A stretch of 64,000 nt of DNA from Sphingomonas sanxanigenens DSM 19645 = NX02 (GTDB lineage: Bacteria > Pseudomonadota > Alphaproteobacteria > Sphingomonadales > Sphingomonadaceae): positions 2,226,520-2,290,519 of the forward strand of contig NZ_CP006644.1 of assembly GCF_000512205.2 (NCBI RefSeq). The letters are read 5' to 3'. The translations under genes and the position numbers were made by a program. The notes below the pieces were generated by a model. It was not told where the DNA came from and searched no databases. It saw nothing but the letters and a program-made list of their open reading frames with translations. Numbering within the stretch: position 1 is the first letter of the stretch; each line of letters starts with the position of its first letter. This document shows, in pieces, positions 29,190-38,749 of this stretch.

Positions 29190-29555
29190 TCAATAAGGCC
29201 AGGCGATGCCGTAATATGTGTAAAGCTCGCGGCCATAGCGCTCGTCGAACGCCGGCTCGCGTTCCTCGGCGTAGCGTGGCGCATTTTCGAGGACCTTGGG
29301 GTCGAGATCGACCACATAGCCGCCGCGGTGGGTGTCGTAGGTCAGGACGTTCCACGGGAGGGGATAATGGTCGCGGCCGAGGCCGAACAGGCCGCCGAAC
29401 GACAGCACGGCGTAATCTACCTTGCCCGAGCGCTTGTCGACCATGAAGCGGCTGACGGTGCCCAGGCGTTCGCCGGCGCGGTTGAACACGGCGGTGCCCT
29501 CGACCTTGTCGGACGCGATCAGGCTGCGCGTTTCATCGGTTGCAATCGTGGTCAT
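29190..29555 (-). CDS. PRC-barrel domain protein
   Basis: 121 residues from an ATG with a strong GGAGG seven bases upstream. Contains a PRC-barrel (SDKVEGTAVFNRAGERLG, VSRFMVDKRSGKVDYAVLSF) and an acidic Tyr-rich tail. Such small proteins are common stress-related genes in rhizobia and sphingomonads, function unknown. A hairpin and a tandem repeat lie directly upstream in its leader. Confidence 0.85.
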   Translation of the reverse strand: MTTIATDETRSLIASDKVEGTAVFNRAGERLGTVSRFMVDKRSGKVDYAVLSFGGLFGLGRDHYPLPWNVLTYDTHRGGYVVDLDPKVLENAPRYAEEREPAFDERYGRELYTYYGIAWPY

Positions 29556-29570
29556 GAATAACCTCCTCAT

Positions 29571-29599
29571 CCCCGCACGTCCGAAAACGGACGGCGGGG
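29571..29599 (-). promoter_or_regulatory. Hairpin in the leader of the PRC-barrel gene
   Basis: Arms CCCCGCACGTCCG and CGGACGGCGGGG pair with one bulged A around an AAA loop, ending a few bases before the ribosome site. Placement fits control of translation initiation or a transcription-pausing structure. Confidence 0.4.
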
Positions 29600-29620
29600 T
29601 GGGAAGTTGCAAATCCCTAT

Positions 29621-29666
29621 CGCGGATCTGGCGTCGCGGATCCCGGCGTCGCGGATCCGGCGGCGT
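29621..29666. repeat. Three tandem imperfect 14-17-base repeats
   Basis: Each unit begins CGCGGATC and ends GGCGT. They lie between the PRC-barrel leader hairpin and the end of the DAHP synthase gene. Confidence 0.6.
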
Positions 29667-29692
29667 CGTATCCGTCCGCCGCCGGCTGCGCG

Positions 29693-31066
29693 TCAGGCCG
29701 CGACCTTGCTGCGCTGCTTGACTTCGTGGTTGAGCATCTCGGCCAGCAGGAAGGCCAGTTCGAGGCTCTGGCCGGCGTTGAGCCGCGGATCGCAATGGGT
29801 GTGGTACCGATCGGCAAGGCTCTGCTCGGTCACGTCGATCGCGCCGCCGGTGCATTCGGTGACGTTCTGGCCGGTCATCTCGGCATGGATGCCGCCGGCA
29901 TGCGTACCCTCGGCACGATGCACCGCGAAGAAGCCGCGCACCTCGCCCAGGATCCGCTCGAACGGCCGCGTCTTGTAGCCATTGGCCGCCTTGACGACGT
30001 TGCCGTGCATCGGATCGCAGCTCCACACCACCGGATGGCCTTCGCGCTTCACCGCGCGCACCAGCTTGGGCAAGCCGGCCTCGATCTTGTCATGGCCATA
30101 GCGGGTGATCAGCGTGATGCGGCCCGGAATGCGGGCGGGGTTGAGCGTGTCGAGCAGCCGCAGCAGCAGATCCGGCTCGAGGCTCGGCCCGCATTTGAGA
30201 CCGATCGGGTTGCCGATGCCGCGCAGGAACTCGACATGCGCCGATCCGTCGAAACGCGTGCGATCGCCGATCCAGACCATATGCGCGCTGGTGTCGTACC
30301 AGTCACCGGTCAGCGAATCGCGGCGGGTCATCGCCTGCTCGTAGGGCAGCAGCAGCGCTTCATGGCTGGTGAAGAAGCTGGTGCCCTTCAACTGCGGCAC
30401 CGTCTCCGGATTGATCCCGCACGCCGCCATGAAATCCAGCGCCTCGCCGATGCGGTCGGCGATCTCGCTATATTTCTTGGCCCAGGGGCTGCGGCCCATG
30501 AACTCGTGCGTCCAGGCATGGACCTGGTGGAGATTGGCGTAGCCGCCCTGCGCGAAGGCGCGCAGCAGGTTCAGCGTCGCCGCCGACTGGCTGTAGGCGC
30601 GCACCATCCGCCGCGGATCGGGCACGCGGCCCTCCGGCGTGAAGGCGATGTCGTTGACATTGTCGCCGCGATAGGAGGGGAGGGCGACGCCGCCCACCTC
30701 TTCCATATCCGCCGAGCGCGGCTTGGCGAACTGCCCCGCCATCCGGCCGACCTTCACCACCGGCATCTTGGAGGCGTAGGTCAGCACCACCGCCATCTGC
30801 AGGATGACGCGGAAGGTGTCGCGGATGTTGTTCGGGTGAAACTCGGCGAAGCTCTCGGCGCAATCGCCGCCCTGGAGCAGAAATGCCTTACCCTCGGCGA
30901 CCTGCGCCAGTTCCGCCGTCAAATCGCGTGCCTCGCCGGCAAACACGAGCGGGGGATAGCTGCTCAGCTCGCGCTCGGCCGAAGCCAGCGCGTCCGCATC
31001 GGGATAAGTGGGGAGCTGACGAGCCTCGAAGGTCTTCCAGCTCTCGGGCGTCCAGTTCGCCGCCAT
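29693..31066 (-). CDS. aroG: 3-deoxy-7-phosphoheptulonate synthase, class II
   Basis: 457 residues, full length for the plant-type class II family. [26 protein letters not shown], the [18 protein letters not shown] region and CDPMHGN followed by [18 protein letters not shown] carry the PEP, metal and erythrose-4-phosphate sites. It condenses PEP with erythrose-4-phosphate, the first step of the shikimate pathway. Stands alone, upstream of nothing co-oriented within 70 bases. Confidence 0.95.
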   Translation of the reverse strand: MAANWTPESWKTFEARQLPTYPDADALASAERELSSYPPLVFAGEARDLTAELAQVAEGKAFLLQGGDCAESFAEFHPNNIRDTFRVILQMAVVLTYASKMPVVKVGRMAGQFAKPRSADMEEVGGVALPSYRGDNVNDIAFTPEGRVPDPRRMVRAYSQSAATLNLLRAFAQGGYANLHQVHAWTHEFMGRSPWAKKYSEIADRIGEALDFMAACGINPETVPQLKGTSFFTSHEALLLPYEQAMTRRDSLTGDWYDTSAHMVWIGDRTRFDGSAHVEFLRGIGNPIGLKCGPSLEPDLLLRLLDTLNPARIPGRITLITRYGHDKIEAGLPKLVRAVKREGHPVVWSCDPMHGNVVKAANGYKTRPFERILGEVRGFFAVHRAEGTHAGGIHAEMTGQNVTECTGGAIDVTEQSLADRYHTHCDPRLNAGQSLELAFLLAEMLNHEVKQRSKVAA

Positions 31067-31137
31067 AATCTTTCGTCTTCGCTGTTGGTGAAAAAGGATT
31101 GTGGCCCATGCGCCCGAAGTCGGCGCAACGCAAGTAT

Positions 31138-32301
31138 TCAGGCGCCGGCGGGCGGGCGCGATTCGCCCGGCGACATGGCCGGCTTGCGCCGCTGCCGGTG
31201 CTTGCCGGGGGCGGCGCCAAACCAGAGTTCAATGGCATCAAGAATTTTTATCGCCGCATCGCCCGCGCCGAAGGGCAGGCCCGGCCGCGCCATCGCGGCA
31301 TATGCGGCGGGATCGTCGAGCAGCCGGCCGGCCTCCGCGACGATGCGATCGGGCCGGTTGCCGATGAGCCGGCAATGGCCGGCCGCCACCGCCTCGGGGC
31401 GCTCGGTCTCCGCGCGCAGCACCAGCAGCGGCGTGCCGAAGGCGGGGGCTTCTTCCTGGATGCCGCCGCTGTCGGACAGGATGAGATCGGCGTCGCGAAT
31501 GGCGGCGAGCATCGCGCGATGATCGAGCGGCGCGACGAGGCGGATGCGCGGATGATCGCCGAGCCGCGCGGCGATCACCGGGCCGACGGCGGGATTGGGG
31601 TGCAGCGGCAGCGTGAGCCGCACATCGCTGCGATCGGCGATCCGGCGCAACGCGGCGCAGATGCCGTGCAGGCGTTCGCCCTGATTTTCGCGGCGGTGGC
31701 AGGTGACCAGCAGCTGGCGCAGGCCCGGTATCGGCGGCGCTGGCACCGGCAGTGCCGGTCGCGCGATCCGCAACGCATCGATTCCGGTATTGCCGGTGAC
31801 GGCGACGATCCCCGCGACGTCGGCCAGATTGGCGGCGTTGCCCGGCGTCGGCGCGAAGAGCAGCGCGGCACAGCCGTCGATCTCGCGCCGGTTGGGTTCT
31901 TCGGGCCAGGGCCGATCGGGACGGCCGCTGCGCAGCCCCGCCTCGACATGGCCGATCGGGAGCCCCAGCGAGACGGCCGCACGGGCGGCGGCGCGGGCGC
32001 TGTCGGTATCGCCCTGGACCAGGACGAGGTCGGGCGCGAGCCGGTGGAGATGCGCCGCGATGCCGGCCTCCAGCGCGGCGAGCCGGTCCGCTCGGGGGGC
32101 GTCGGGGGGCGCGAGGTGCAAGCGATCGTCCGCGGCGATGCCGAACCCCGCCAACGCATCGTCGAACAGCGCCGGGTGCTGGCCGGTGGCGACGAGGCGG
32201 TGGCAGAGCCCCGGACGCCTGCGCGCCTCAAGCGCGATCGGCGCGATCTTGATCGCTTCCGGCCGCGTGCCGACGACGCTGACGATGCGGCGCGGGCGCA
32301 T
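31138..32301 (-). CDS. wecB: UDP-N-acetylglucosamine 2-epimerase, non-hydrolysing
   Basis: 387 residues. N-terminal [42 protein letters not shown] and [14 protein letters not shown] with ETERPEAV are the complete family signature. Interconverts UDP-GlcNAc and UDP-ManNAc for surface polysaccharide. No other polysaccharide gene is nearby. The very basic C-terminal tail (about 25 residues, KHRQRRKP) is unusual for the family. Confidence 0.92.
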   Translation of the reverse strand: MRPRRIVSVVGTRPEAIKIAPIALEARRRPGLCHRLVATGQHPALFDDALAGFGIAADDRLHLAPPDAPRADRLAALEAGIAAHLHRLAPDLVLVQGDTDSARAAARAAVSLGLPIGHVEAGLRSGRPDRPWPEEPNRREIDGCAALLFAPTPGNAANLADVAGIVAVTGNTGIDALRIARPALPVPAPPIPGLRQLLVTCHRRENQGERLHGICAALRRIADRSDVRLTLPLHPNPAVGPVIAARLGDHPRIRLVAPLDHRAMLAAIRDADLILSDSGGIQEEAPAFGTPLLVLRAETERPEAVAAGHCRLIGNRPDRIVAEAGRLLDDPAAYAAMARPGLPFGAGDAAIKILDAIELWFGAAPGKHRQRRKPAMSPGESRPPAGA

Positions 32302-32317
32302 CACGGCGCCGCGCGGA

Positions 32318-33292
32318 TCATGCCCCCGGCACGCCGAGCTGGCGCGCGGACTGGCGCAGCCGGTTCTGCGCGGCGCTGTCGCTGCCGAACGCGCCCAGCC
32401 CCGATTGCAGCGCGGCGCCGGCGCGATCGGGCTGGTTGAGCACCATCCGCGACCGCATCAGCCGGATCCAGCCGGCCTCGTCGCGCGGATTGGCCTTCAG
32501 CTTCGCTTCGAGGCCCTCGACCATCTGGTTGACCATCGCATCCTGCTGTCCCGGCGGCAGCTGCGTCGCCGCCGCCATCTGGTCGCGCGAAGGCCCGGGA
32601 ATGCCGTCGGTCGCGGTGGAGGGCAGGGGTGCTGCGGGGCGCGTCGCCGCCAGTCGCGCGGAAACGTCGATCTTGGCTTCGGCCGCCACCTCGGTGATGC
32701 GCTGGCGCAGCCCGGCTTCCCAGTCCGCGCCGGCGGGGGTGTCGCCGAGCACGGCGAGCCACGCATCGATCGCGCCCTTCTTGTCGTCGCGATAATATCT
32801 GTCGACGCCCTGATAATAACGCGCGCGCGCATCCTTGGGATCGCGCTTCAGCGCTTCGGCGAATGCTGCCAGCGCCTCGGGCGGAACCTTGTCGCCTGCC
32901 GAATAGACCAGCGCCTCGCCCTTCGCCGACCAGTTCTCGACATTGTCGGGCGCGAGCTTGGTCGCGCGGTCATAGGCAGTGGCCGCCTCCGCATAGCGAT
33001 TGGTGACCATGAAGGACCGGCCGAGCAGGCTCCACCCCGCGACATCCTCGGGGTTCTGCTTCAACCGGGCCTCGAGCTGGCCGATCATCGAATCGACATC
33101 GCCGACCGGAGCAGCCGGGCTCGCCGCTGCGCCGGGGGGCGGCGCGGTCGTCGGCGAATCGCCGCCGCGGCTGCGCGCGATCGCGATTCCCACCGCCACC
33201 AATGCGACCAGCGCCGCCAGGATGAGCGCGATTCTGCCGAACTTCGCGGTCCCGGCGCCTGCCCCGGCCGTCGCTTCCGATGCCATCCTCAT
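32318..33292 (-). CDS. TPR protein, CcmI/CycH-like
   Basis: 324 residues (start 33292, or 33286 two codons later). One N-terminal membrane helix (about 17-40) is followed by at least three TPR units beginning VDSMIGQLEARLKQNPEDVAGW, as in the periplasmic part of cytochrome c biogenesis protein CcmI. The rest of the ccm operon is absent here. It is divergent from the electron-transfer cluster that encodes a ten-heme cytochrome c, which makes a heme-maturation role tempting but unproven. Confidence 0.75.
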   Translation of the reverse strand: MRMASEATAGAGAGTAKFGRIALILAALVALVAVGIAIARSRGGDSPTTAPPPGAAASPAAPVGDVDSMIGQLEARLKQNPEDVAGWSLLGRSFMVTNRYAEAATAYDRATKLAPDNVENWSAKGEALVYSAGDKVPPEALAAFAEALKRDPKDARARYYQGVDRYYRDDKKGAIDAWLAVLGDTPAGADWEAGLRQRITEVAAEAKIDVSARLAATRPAAPLPSTATDGIPGPSRDQMAAATQLPPGQQDAMVNQMVEGLEAKLKANPRDEAGWIRLMRSRMVLNQPDRAGAALQSGLGAFGSDSAAQNRLRQSARQLGVPGA

Positions 33293-33435
33293 ACCCCGCC
33301 AGTGAATTTTCGACGTTCCAAGTCTAGCGGTCGTGGCCAAAGATGGTAGAGTGATCTCGGGTTCGCGCTCGATCCGGCCAGTCCGAAAACGGATGCCGCA
33401 AGAAAAACCGGCCAACGTACCAGGGGTGTAAGCGC

Positions 33436-35937
33436 GTGACCGACCTCTACCGGATCGCCATCGTTGGCTCCGGGCCTGCGGGGCTCAGCGCGGCTGCGCG
33501 TGCGGCGCAGCTCGGCATCAGCCATGTGCTGCTCGAAAAGACCGATCATCTTTCGGATACGATCTACAAATACCAGCTCGGCAAGCATGTGATGGCGACG
33601 CCGTCCCAGCTCGTCCTGCGCTCCGACATGGATTTCGACGCCGGCAAGCGCGAGACGGTGCTGGGAACCTGGGAACGCCAGGCGGCCGAAAACCGCATCC
33701 ATGTGAAATATGATGCCGAAGTCACCGCGATCACCGGCAGCAAGGGGGATTTCGCCCTCAAGCTGAAGAGTGGCGAGACGGTGCGCGCCGAGCAGGTCGT
33801 TCTCGGCATCGGCACGCAGGGCAATCCCAATCTGATGCGCGTGCCCGGCGGCGATCTGCCGCACGTGCAATATACGCTCGACAACCCCAAGGCCTATGTC
33901 GACGAACATATCAGCGTGATCGGCGCCGGCGATGCCGGGATCGAGAATGCGCTGGGCCTGGCGGACGATCCCGCGCAGCAGAATGTCGTGACGATCGTCA
34001 ACCGGTCGATGGAATTCAGCACCGCCAAGGATGCCAACATCAAGGCGCTGCTGGCGGCCGAAGCCGCGGGGCGCGTGACCGTCCTTCGCGGCACGACGCC
34101 GCAGAAGGTGGAGCCCGGCTGGGTCACTTACGATACCCGCGACGGCGAACGGCGGGTCCGCTGCGACCGGATCATCGCGCGCATGGGATCGGCGCCGCCG
34201 CGCCGGTTCGTCGAATTGTGCGGTGCCGCGTTCGAGGAGCGCGACGGCAAGAAGGAACGCGTCGCCGGCACGGGCATCCGCTTCACGAGCGACGAACGCG
34301 TATCCTATCCCGAACTCTCGCGGACGTTCGAATCGACGGTTCCCGGCATCTATGTGATCGGCGCGCTGGCAGGCTATCCGCTGATCAAGCACTGCATGAA
34401 CCAGGGCTATGACGTCGTCGAGTTCATCAATGGCAATATGTCGCTGAAGCCTGCCGACGAGCCGATCCTGATCGAAAAGTTCAAGGAGATGCCCGGTTCG
34501 CGCTCCGTCGACGAGTGGCTGGAATATCTCCGCACCCGCATCAAGATCTTCAACGGCATGTCGCAGCTGCAGATGCGCGAGTTCATGCTCGACAGCGAGG
34601 CGCGGACCTATCGCGCGGGCGAACTGGTCTTCGAACGCAACACCCCCGGATCCTCGCTGTTCGGCATCGCCGATGGCGCGGTCGACATCGAGGTGAACCC
34701 GACCGATCCCGACATCAAGGTGACGGTCGGCAAGGGGTCGATCTTCGGCGAGGTCGGGTTGATTTCGGGCCGCCGCCGCGGCGCCACCGTGCGCGCCAAG
34801 ATGGGCACGATCGCGGTCGAGGTGTCGCGTTCGGCGGCGCTGAAGCTGCAATCGACCGTGCCCTCGGCCAAGCAGGCGATCGCGCGGATTTCCACCGAGC
34901 GCCAGTTGCTGCAATTGTTCGGATCGGGCGTGACCGCCGACGATCTCGACGACGTGATCGCGACCTCGGAGATCATCACGATCCCGGCGGGCAAGGCGGT
35001 GATCAACGAGGGGGAGGATGGCAAGGACGTCTTCGTCATCCGATCGGGCTCGATGATCGTCGAGAAGATGATCGGCGGCAAGCCGGTGTTCCTCTCCTAC
35101 CTGCCCGCCGGATCCTATGTCGGCGAGATGTCGCTGATCGCGGGCGGGCGGCGCACGGCCACGGTGAAAGCGGCGGTGAAGGCGGAGGTCATCAAGCTGC
35201 AGGGCGACATGTTCGAGGCGCTGCTGCGCCGCAAGCCCGACCTGCTGGCCAAGGCCAAGCGCGACATGGCCGCGCGCCAGGACGTCAACGCCTATATCGA
35301 GGCCTCGAAGGACAGTTTCTCGGGCGCGGTCGACCTCTATTCGTCCGTCTCCAACTTCCTGATCGGCGAGGGCATCGGCGAGGCGACCGATGTGCTGCTG
35401 ATCGACGAGAATCTGTGCGTCGGCTGCGACAATTGCGAAAAGGCCTGCGCGGACAGCCATGACGGCCTGAGCCGCCTCGATCGTGAGGCGGGCAAGACCT
35501 ATGCGCACCTCCACGTGCCGACGAGTTGCCGGCATTGCGAGCATCCGCACTGCATGGCCGATTGCCCGCCCAACGCGCTGCACCGCGGGCAGGACGGCGA
35601 AGTCTATATCGACGACAGCTGCATCGGCTGCGGCAACTGCCAGCGCAACTGCCCCTATGGCGTGATACGGATGGACAGCACGCCGCCACCCAAGCCGTCA
35701 TTGCTCAGCTGGCTGTTCCTCGGCACCGGCCCCGGGCCCGGCGAGCCGAGCAAGGCTTGGTCCTACAAGCATTCCGATCCGGCGGCCGAAAAGCCCAAGA
35801 AGGCGATCAAGTGCGACATGTGCGCCGGCATAACCGGTGGCCCCGCATGCGTGCGCGCCTGTCCGACCGGCGCCGCGATCCGGGTTGCGCCCGACGATTT
35901 TCTCTCGATCGCACGGCTGCAGCGGGAAAGCAGCTGA
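33436..35937 (+). CDS. Flavoprotein reductase fused to two cNMP-binding domains and four [4Fe-4S] sites
   Basis: 833 residues in three blocks. Residues 1-340: thioredoxin-reductase-like FAD/NAD(P) domain with GSGPAG at 11-16 and a second Rossmann GAGDAG at 163-168, closing with VPGIYVIGALAGYPLIKH. The CxxC disulfide of true thioredoxin reductases is absent, as in YpdA/Bdr. Residues about 385-640: two cyclic-nucleotide-binding domains; cassette 1 is FGEVGLISGRRRGATVRA (437-454), cassette 2 has GE at 563-564 and RTA at 573-575, the canonical cAMP contact residues. Residues 661-810: sixteen Cys in four groups (CVGCDNC, CRHCEHPHC, CIGCGNC, CDMCAG), a DmsB/NrfC-like ferredoxin. Leads the co-oriented redox cluster. 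Inferred cytoplasmic electron input module gated by cyclic nucleotide. Confidence 0.85.
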   Translation: MTDLYRIAIVGSGPAGLSAAARAAQLGISHVLLEKTDHLSDTIYKYQLGKHVMATPSQLVLRSDMDFDAGKRETVLGTWERQAAENRIHVKYDAEVTAITGSKGDFALKLKSGETVRAEQVVLGIGTQGNPNLMRVPGGDLPHVQYTLDNPKAYVDEHISVIGAGDAGIENALGLADDPAQQNVVTIVNRSMEFSTAKDANIKALLAAEAAGRVTVLRGTTPQKVEPGWVTYDTRDGERRVRCDRIIARMGSAPPRRFVELCGAAFEERDGKKERVAGTGIRFTSDERVSYPELSRTFESTVPGIYVIGALAGYPLIKHCMNQGYDVVEFINGNMSLKPADEPILIEKFKEMPGSRSVDEWLEYLRTRIKIFNGMSQLQMREFMLDSEARTYRAGELVFERNTPGSSLFGIADGAVDIEVNPTDPDIKVTVGKGSIFGEVGLISGRRRGATVRAKMGTIAVEVSRSAALKLQSTVPSAKQAIARISTERQLLQLFGSGVTADDLDDVIATSEIITIPAGKAVINEGEDGKDVFVIRSGSMIVEKMIGGKPVFLSYLPAGSYVGEMSLIAGGRRTATVKAAVKAEVIKLQGDMFEALLRRKPDLLAKAKRDMAARQDVNAYIEASKDSFSGAVDLYSSVSNFLIGEGIGEATDVLLIDENLCVGCDNCEKACADSHDGLSRLDREAGKTYAHLHVPTSCRHCEHPHCMADCPPNALHRGQDGEVYIDDSCIGCGNCQRNCPYGVIRMDSTPPPKPSLLSWLFLGTGPGPGEPSKAWSYKHSDPAAEKPKKAIKCDMCAGITGGPACVRACPTGAAIRVAPDDFLSIARLQRESS

Positions 35938-36029
35938 TGGCGAACGGGGGGCAGGCAGTGACGGAACGACCGAGCATGAGGCGGGCCGGCGCTGGCACGC
36001 CATCTCCGCTATCGTGCCGCAGGGGGTGA
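35937..36029 (+). CDS. Possible 30-residue ORF between the reductase and cytochrome b genes
   Basis: Its ATG overlaps the reductase stop (TGATG) and its stop lies five bases before the next start, inside that gene's ribosome site region (AGGGGGTGAACTG). The peptide is polar, Gly/Arg-rich, with no recognisable feature. It may only pass ribosomes from one gene to the next. Confidence 0.3.
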   Translation: MANGGQAVTERPSMRRAGAGTPSPLSCRRG

Positions 36030-36033
36030 ACTG

Positions 36034-36933
36034 ATGGCATCCAAGCCCGACCGTATGCCGCGCGCCATGCGCGCCGCGCCGAAAAGGGCGCGCGCCCAAT
36101 CGCTGCACGACGGCTTCATCCGGCACCGGAATTTTCTATGGGCGAAGATCGCGACCGGCCTGTGCGTGCTGGTGATCGCGGTCTATTTCCTGATCGACGT
36201 CACGCCGCGGCACAATGGTGGCAGCTGGTATGGCTATACGCTCGGCACCGTCGGCGTGCTGATGATCCTGTGGCTGACGATGCTGGGCGTGCGCAAGCGC
36301 GCGATGACGGCGGGGCGATGGTCGCTGAAGGCGTGGACGTCTGCGCACATCTATCTCGGGCTCAGCCTGATCGTCATCGGCACGCTGCACACCGGCTTTC
36401 AGCTCGGCTGGAACGTTCACACCCTGGCATGGGCGCTGATGATGCTCGTCATCCTCTCGGGCCTGTTCGGCATCGGCGCCTATGCGGTTCTGCCCGAACG
36501 GCTGAGCACCAACCGCGACGAAATGACCGAGCCGCAGATGCTCGACGCGCTCAAGTCGATCGACCGCCAGCTTTACGATGCCGCGCAACCGCTCGAGCAG
36601 CGCCACGCGGCGCTCGTTCAGATGTCGCTCGACGATGATCCGCTCAAGGGCGGCATCCTGACCCGCCTCGGCGGCCGATATCCGCGCTGTGCCACGCGCA
36701 GCGCGCATATCGAACTGCGCCGGGACACCGCCTACCGCGCAAGGATTGCGGACGATCCCCTGGAGAAGATCGATGCCCTGTTCGAACGCAAGCAGGCGAT
36801 GCTCGCGCGAATGCGCAGGCACGCCAAGCTCAAGGCGCTGCTGGAGATCTGGCTCTACGTCCACGTGCCGATGACCTTCGCACTGCTCGCCGCGCTCTCA
36901 GCGCACATCGTCAGCGTCTTCTTCTACTGGTGA
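36034..36933 (+). CDS. Integral membrane cytochrome b-like protein, likely diheme
   Basis: 299 residues with about five membrane helices (roughly 36-56, 66-86, 103-123, 130-153, 276-297). His105 and His119 on one helix, and His277 and His291 on another, are each exactly 14 residues apart (H-x13-H), the spacing with which cytochrome bc1-type proteins ligate two stacked b hemes across the bilayer. The loop 155-270 is hydrophilic. Lies between the iron-sulfur reductase and the decaheme gene, so it probably carries electrons across the membrane. Sequence family not recognised by name. Confidence 0.72.
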   Translation: MASKPDRMPRAMRAAPKRARAQSLHDGFIRHRNFLWAKIATGLCVLVIAVYFLIDVTPRHNGGSWYGYTLGTVGVLMILWLTMLGVRKRAMTAGRWSLKAWTSAHIYLGLSLIVIGTLHTGFQLGWNVHTLAWALMMLVILSGLFGIGAYAVLPERLSTNRDEMTEPQMLDALKSIDRQLYDAAQPLEQRHAALVQMSLDDDPLKGGILTRLGGRYPRCATRSAHIELRRDTAYRARIADDPLEKIDALFERKQAMLARMRRHAKLKALLEIWLYVHVPMTFALLAALSAHIVSVFFYW

Positions 36934-36940
36934 GGCCCGC

Positions 36941-38749
36941 TTGACCTTTGTCGTCCGCCAGATTTCGCGCACCGCCGATGGGCGGGAGATCGTCCGCGAC
37001 GCGTTGGTCGAAGGCGATTCGCTCGTCATCGGCCGTGGCGCAGAGAATGGCATCCCGCTGCCCGATCTTGCGGTCGACCGGCAGCATGCCCGCGTCACCG
37101 CGTTGGGCGGCCAGCGGCTGCTGATCGAATCGATCGGCGGCCTGGGCTTCGAGATCGAAGGCCGGCCGACGATGCGCGAGGAGGTCGATGCCGGGCGCGG
37201 CGCCGAGTTGCGCTTCGGCAGCCACCGGCTGACTCTCTCGAGCGTGGACGGGCGCCCGCTGTTCGCGGTGGAGCGGATCGAGGCCGTCTCCGACTCGGCC
37301 GAGGATCGTGACCGCTCGAAGGTGTTCACGCTGCAGTCGCTTCTGCCCGGCAAGCGGTTGAGCGCCTATGGCTATATCCTCCTGGTGCTGGCGGTGTTCC
37401 TCGCCTGGCCGATCTACAGCTACGTCACCTACAAGGGCGTCGCCGAGCGCCCGAAGACCTTCCACGGCGACAAAATGTGGGAATCCGGCAAGCTCTCGCT
37501 CGCGCACAAGAGCCTCGAGAAGGACTGTCAGGCGTGCCACGTCAATGCGTTCGAATCGGTGCGGGACGAGTCATGCATCGCCTGCCATGAGGACACGCAC
37601 GACCACGCGCCGGCGGCGCGGCTGGCGAACGCGAAGGCCCCCCCGGGCCTGGGCGGGCAGATACAGCATCAGTTCAAGGTGGCATTCAACGTTCCCGAGG
37701 GGAGCTGTGTCGAATGTCACACCGAACATGAGGGCGCTGGGCCTATGCAGCCAACGGCGCAGAAATTCTGCGCCGACTGCCACGGCAGCCTCAATACGCG
37801 CCTGAAGGACACGAAGCTCTTGAACGCAGCGGATTTCGGCACCGCGCATCCCGAATTCCACCCCGCGGTGGTGGTGCAGCCGGGTGACAAGCCGCTGCTG
37901 CGCCGGGTGTCGCTGGCCGATGCGCCCCGCGAGAATAACGGGCTGAAGTTCCCGCACGCGCTGCACATGTCGAAGACCGGGGGCGTCGCCCGGATGGGGC
38001 AGACGATGGCCGGCGAATTCGGCTTCGGCGCGTCTCTCCAGTGCAAGGACTGCCACAAGGCCACGCCGGATGGCGTGCGCTTCCGCCCGGTCGAAATGGA
38101 GCAGAGCTGCGGCATGTGCCACAGTCTGGCGTTCGATTCGATCGGCGGGACGGTGCGCACCCTGAGGCATGGCGAACCGCAGCAGGTCGCCGCCGATCTC
38201 CGCGCGCTGTATCGCTCGACGGGCCCCGTGCGCCCCATCAATCTCGGCGGCCAGGCCCGCCGCCTGCCCGGTGATTACCAGGCCAGCCGCACCCAGAGCA
38301 TCTTCGCTTCCGCCGTGCTGCAGCGTCCGGCGCGCGCGGAAGACGCGATACGCGCCGTTTTCTCGCCCGGTGGCGCCTGCTACGACTGCCACGTGGTGAC
38401 GCAGGCCCGCGGCCCGAGCGTCGTCGGGTTCAATGTGGGCGATGTCGTGCAGCCGATGCGCTACATGCAGAAGGGCTGGTTCGACCATGAAGCGCACAAG
38501 GCCGAGAAATGCGAGAGCTGCCACACCAAGGCGACGGCTTCGCGCAGCGCCGGCGATCTGCTGCTGCCCGACATCAAATCCTGCCGGACCTGCCATGGCG
38601 GGGAGCAGGCGCGCGCCGAGGTGCCGTCGAGCTGCGCGATGTGCCACGATTATCACGCCGACGATGGTGCGCCATGGGTGAGCACGTTGACCCGCGACAG
38701 CCGCAAGGGGCGGAGGCAGCCGCGCGCCGTTCCGGTCGCGCGCCGCTGA
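36941..38749 (+). CDS. FHA-domain, membrane-anchored ten-heme cytochrome c
   Basis: 602 residues from a TTG with GAGG five bases upstream. Residues 1-105: FHA domain with VIGRGAENGIPL (Gly31-Arg32) and DRQHARV (Asp46 where Ser of the SxxH motif is usual). One membrane helix at about 143-163 (YGYILLVLAVFLAWPIYSY). The remainder, periplasmic by inference, carries ten CxxCH heme motifs: 196, 212, 256 and 277, then CKDCH, CGMCH, CYDCH, CESCH, CRTCH and CAMCH. It has many extra His for axial ligation. FHA domains bind phosphothreonine peptides, so a cytoplasmic phosphorylation signal may be read by a periplasmic multiheme wire. Start is six bases after the cytochrome b gene. Confidence 0.85.
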   Translation: MTFVVRQISRTADGREIVRDALVEGDSLVIGRGAENGIPLPDLAVDRQHARVTALGGQRLLIESIGGLGFEIEGRPTMREEVDAGRGAELRFGSHRLTLSSVDGRPLFAVERIEAVSDSAEDRDRSKVFTLQSLLPGKRLSAYGYILLVLAVFLAWPIYSYVTYKGVAERPKTFHGDKMWESGKLSLAHKSLEKDCQACHVNAFESVRDESCIACHEDTHDHAPAARLANAKAPPGLGGQIQHQFKVAFNVPEGSCVECHTEHEGAGPMQPTAQKFCADCHGSLNTRLKDTKLLNAADFGTAHPEFHPAVVVQPGDKPLLRRVSLADAPRENNGLKFPHALHMSKTGGVARMGQTMAGEFGFGASLQCKDCHKATPDGVRFRPVEMEQSCGMCHSLAFDSIGGTVRTLRHGEPQQVAADLRALYRSTGPVRPINLGGQARRLPGDYQASRTQSIFASAVLQRPARAEDAIRAVFSPGGACYDCHVVTQARGPSVVGFNVGDVVQPMRYMQKGWFDHEAHKAEKCESCHTKATASRSAGDLLLPDIKSCRTCHGGEQARAEVPSSCAMCHDYHADDGAPWVSTLTRDSRKGRRQPRAVPVARR

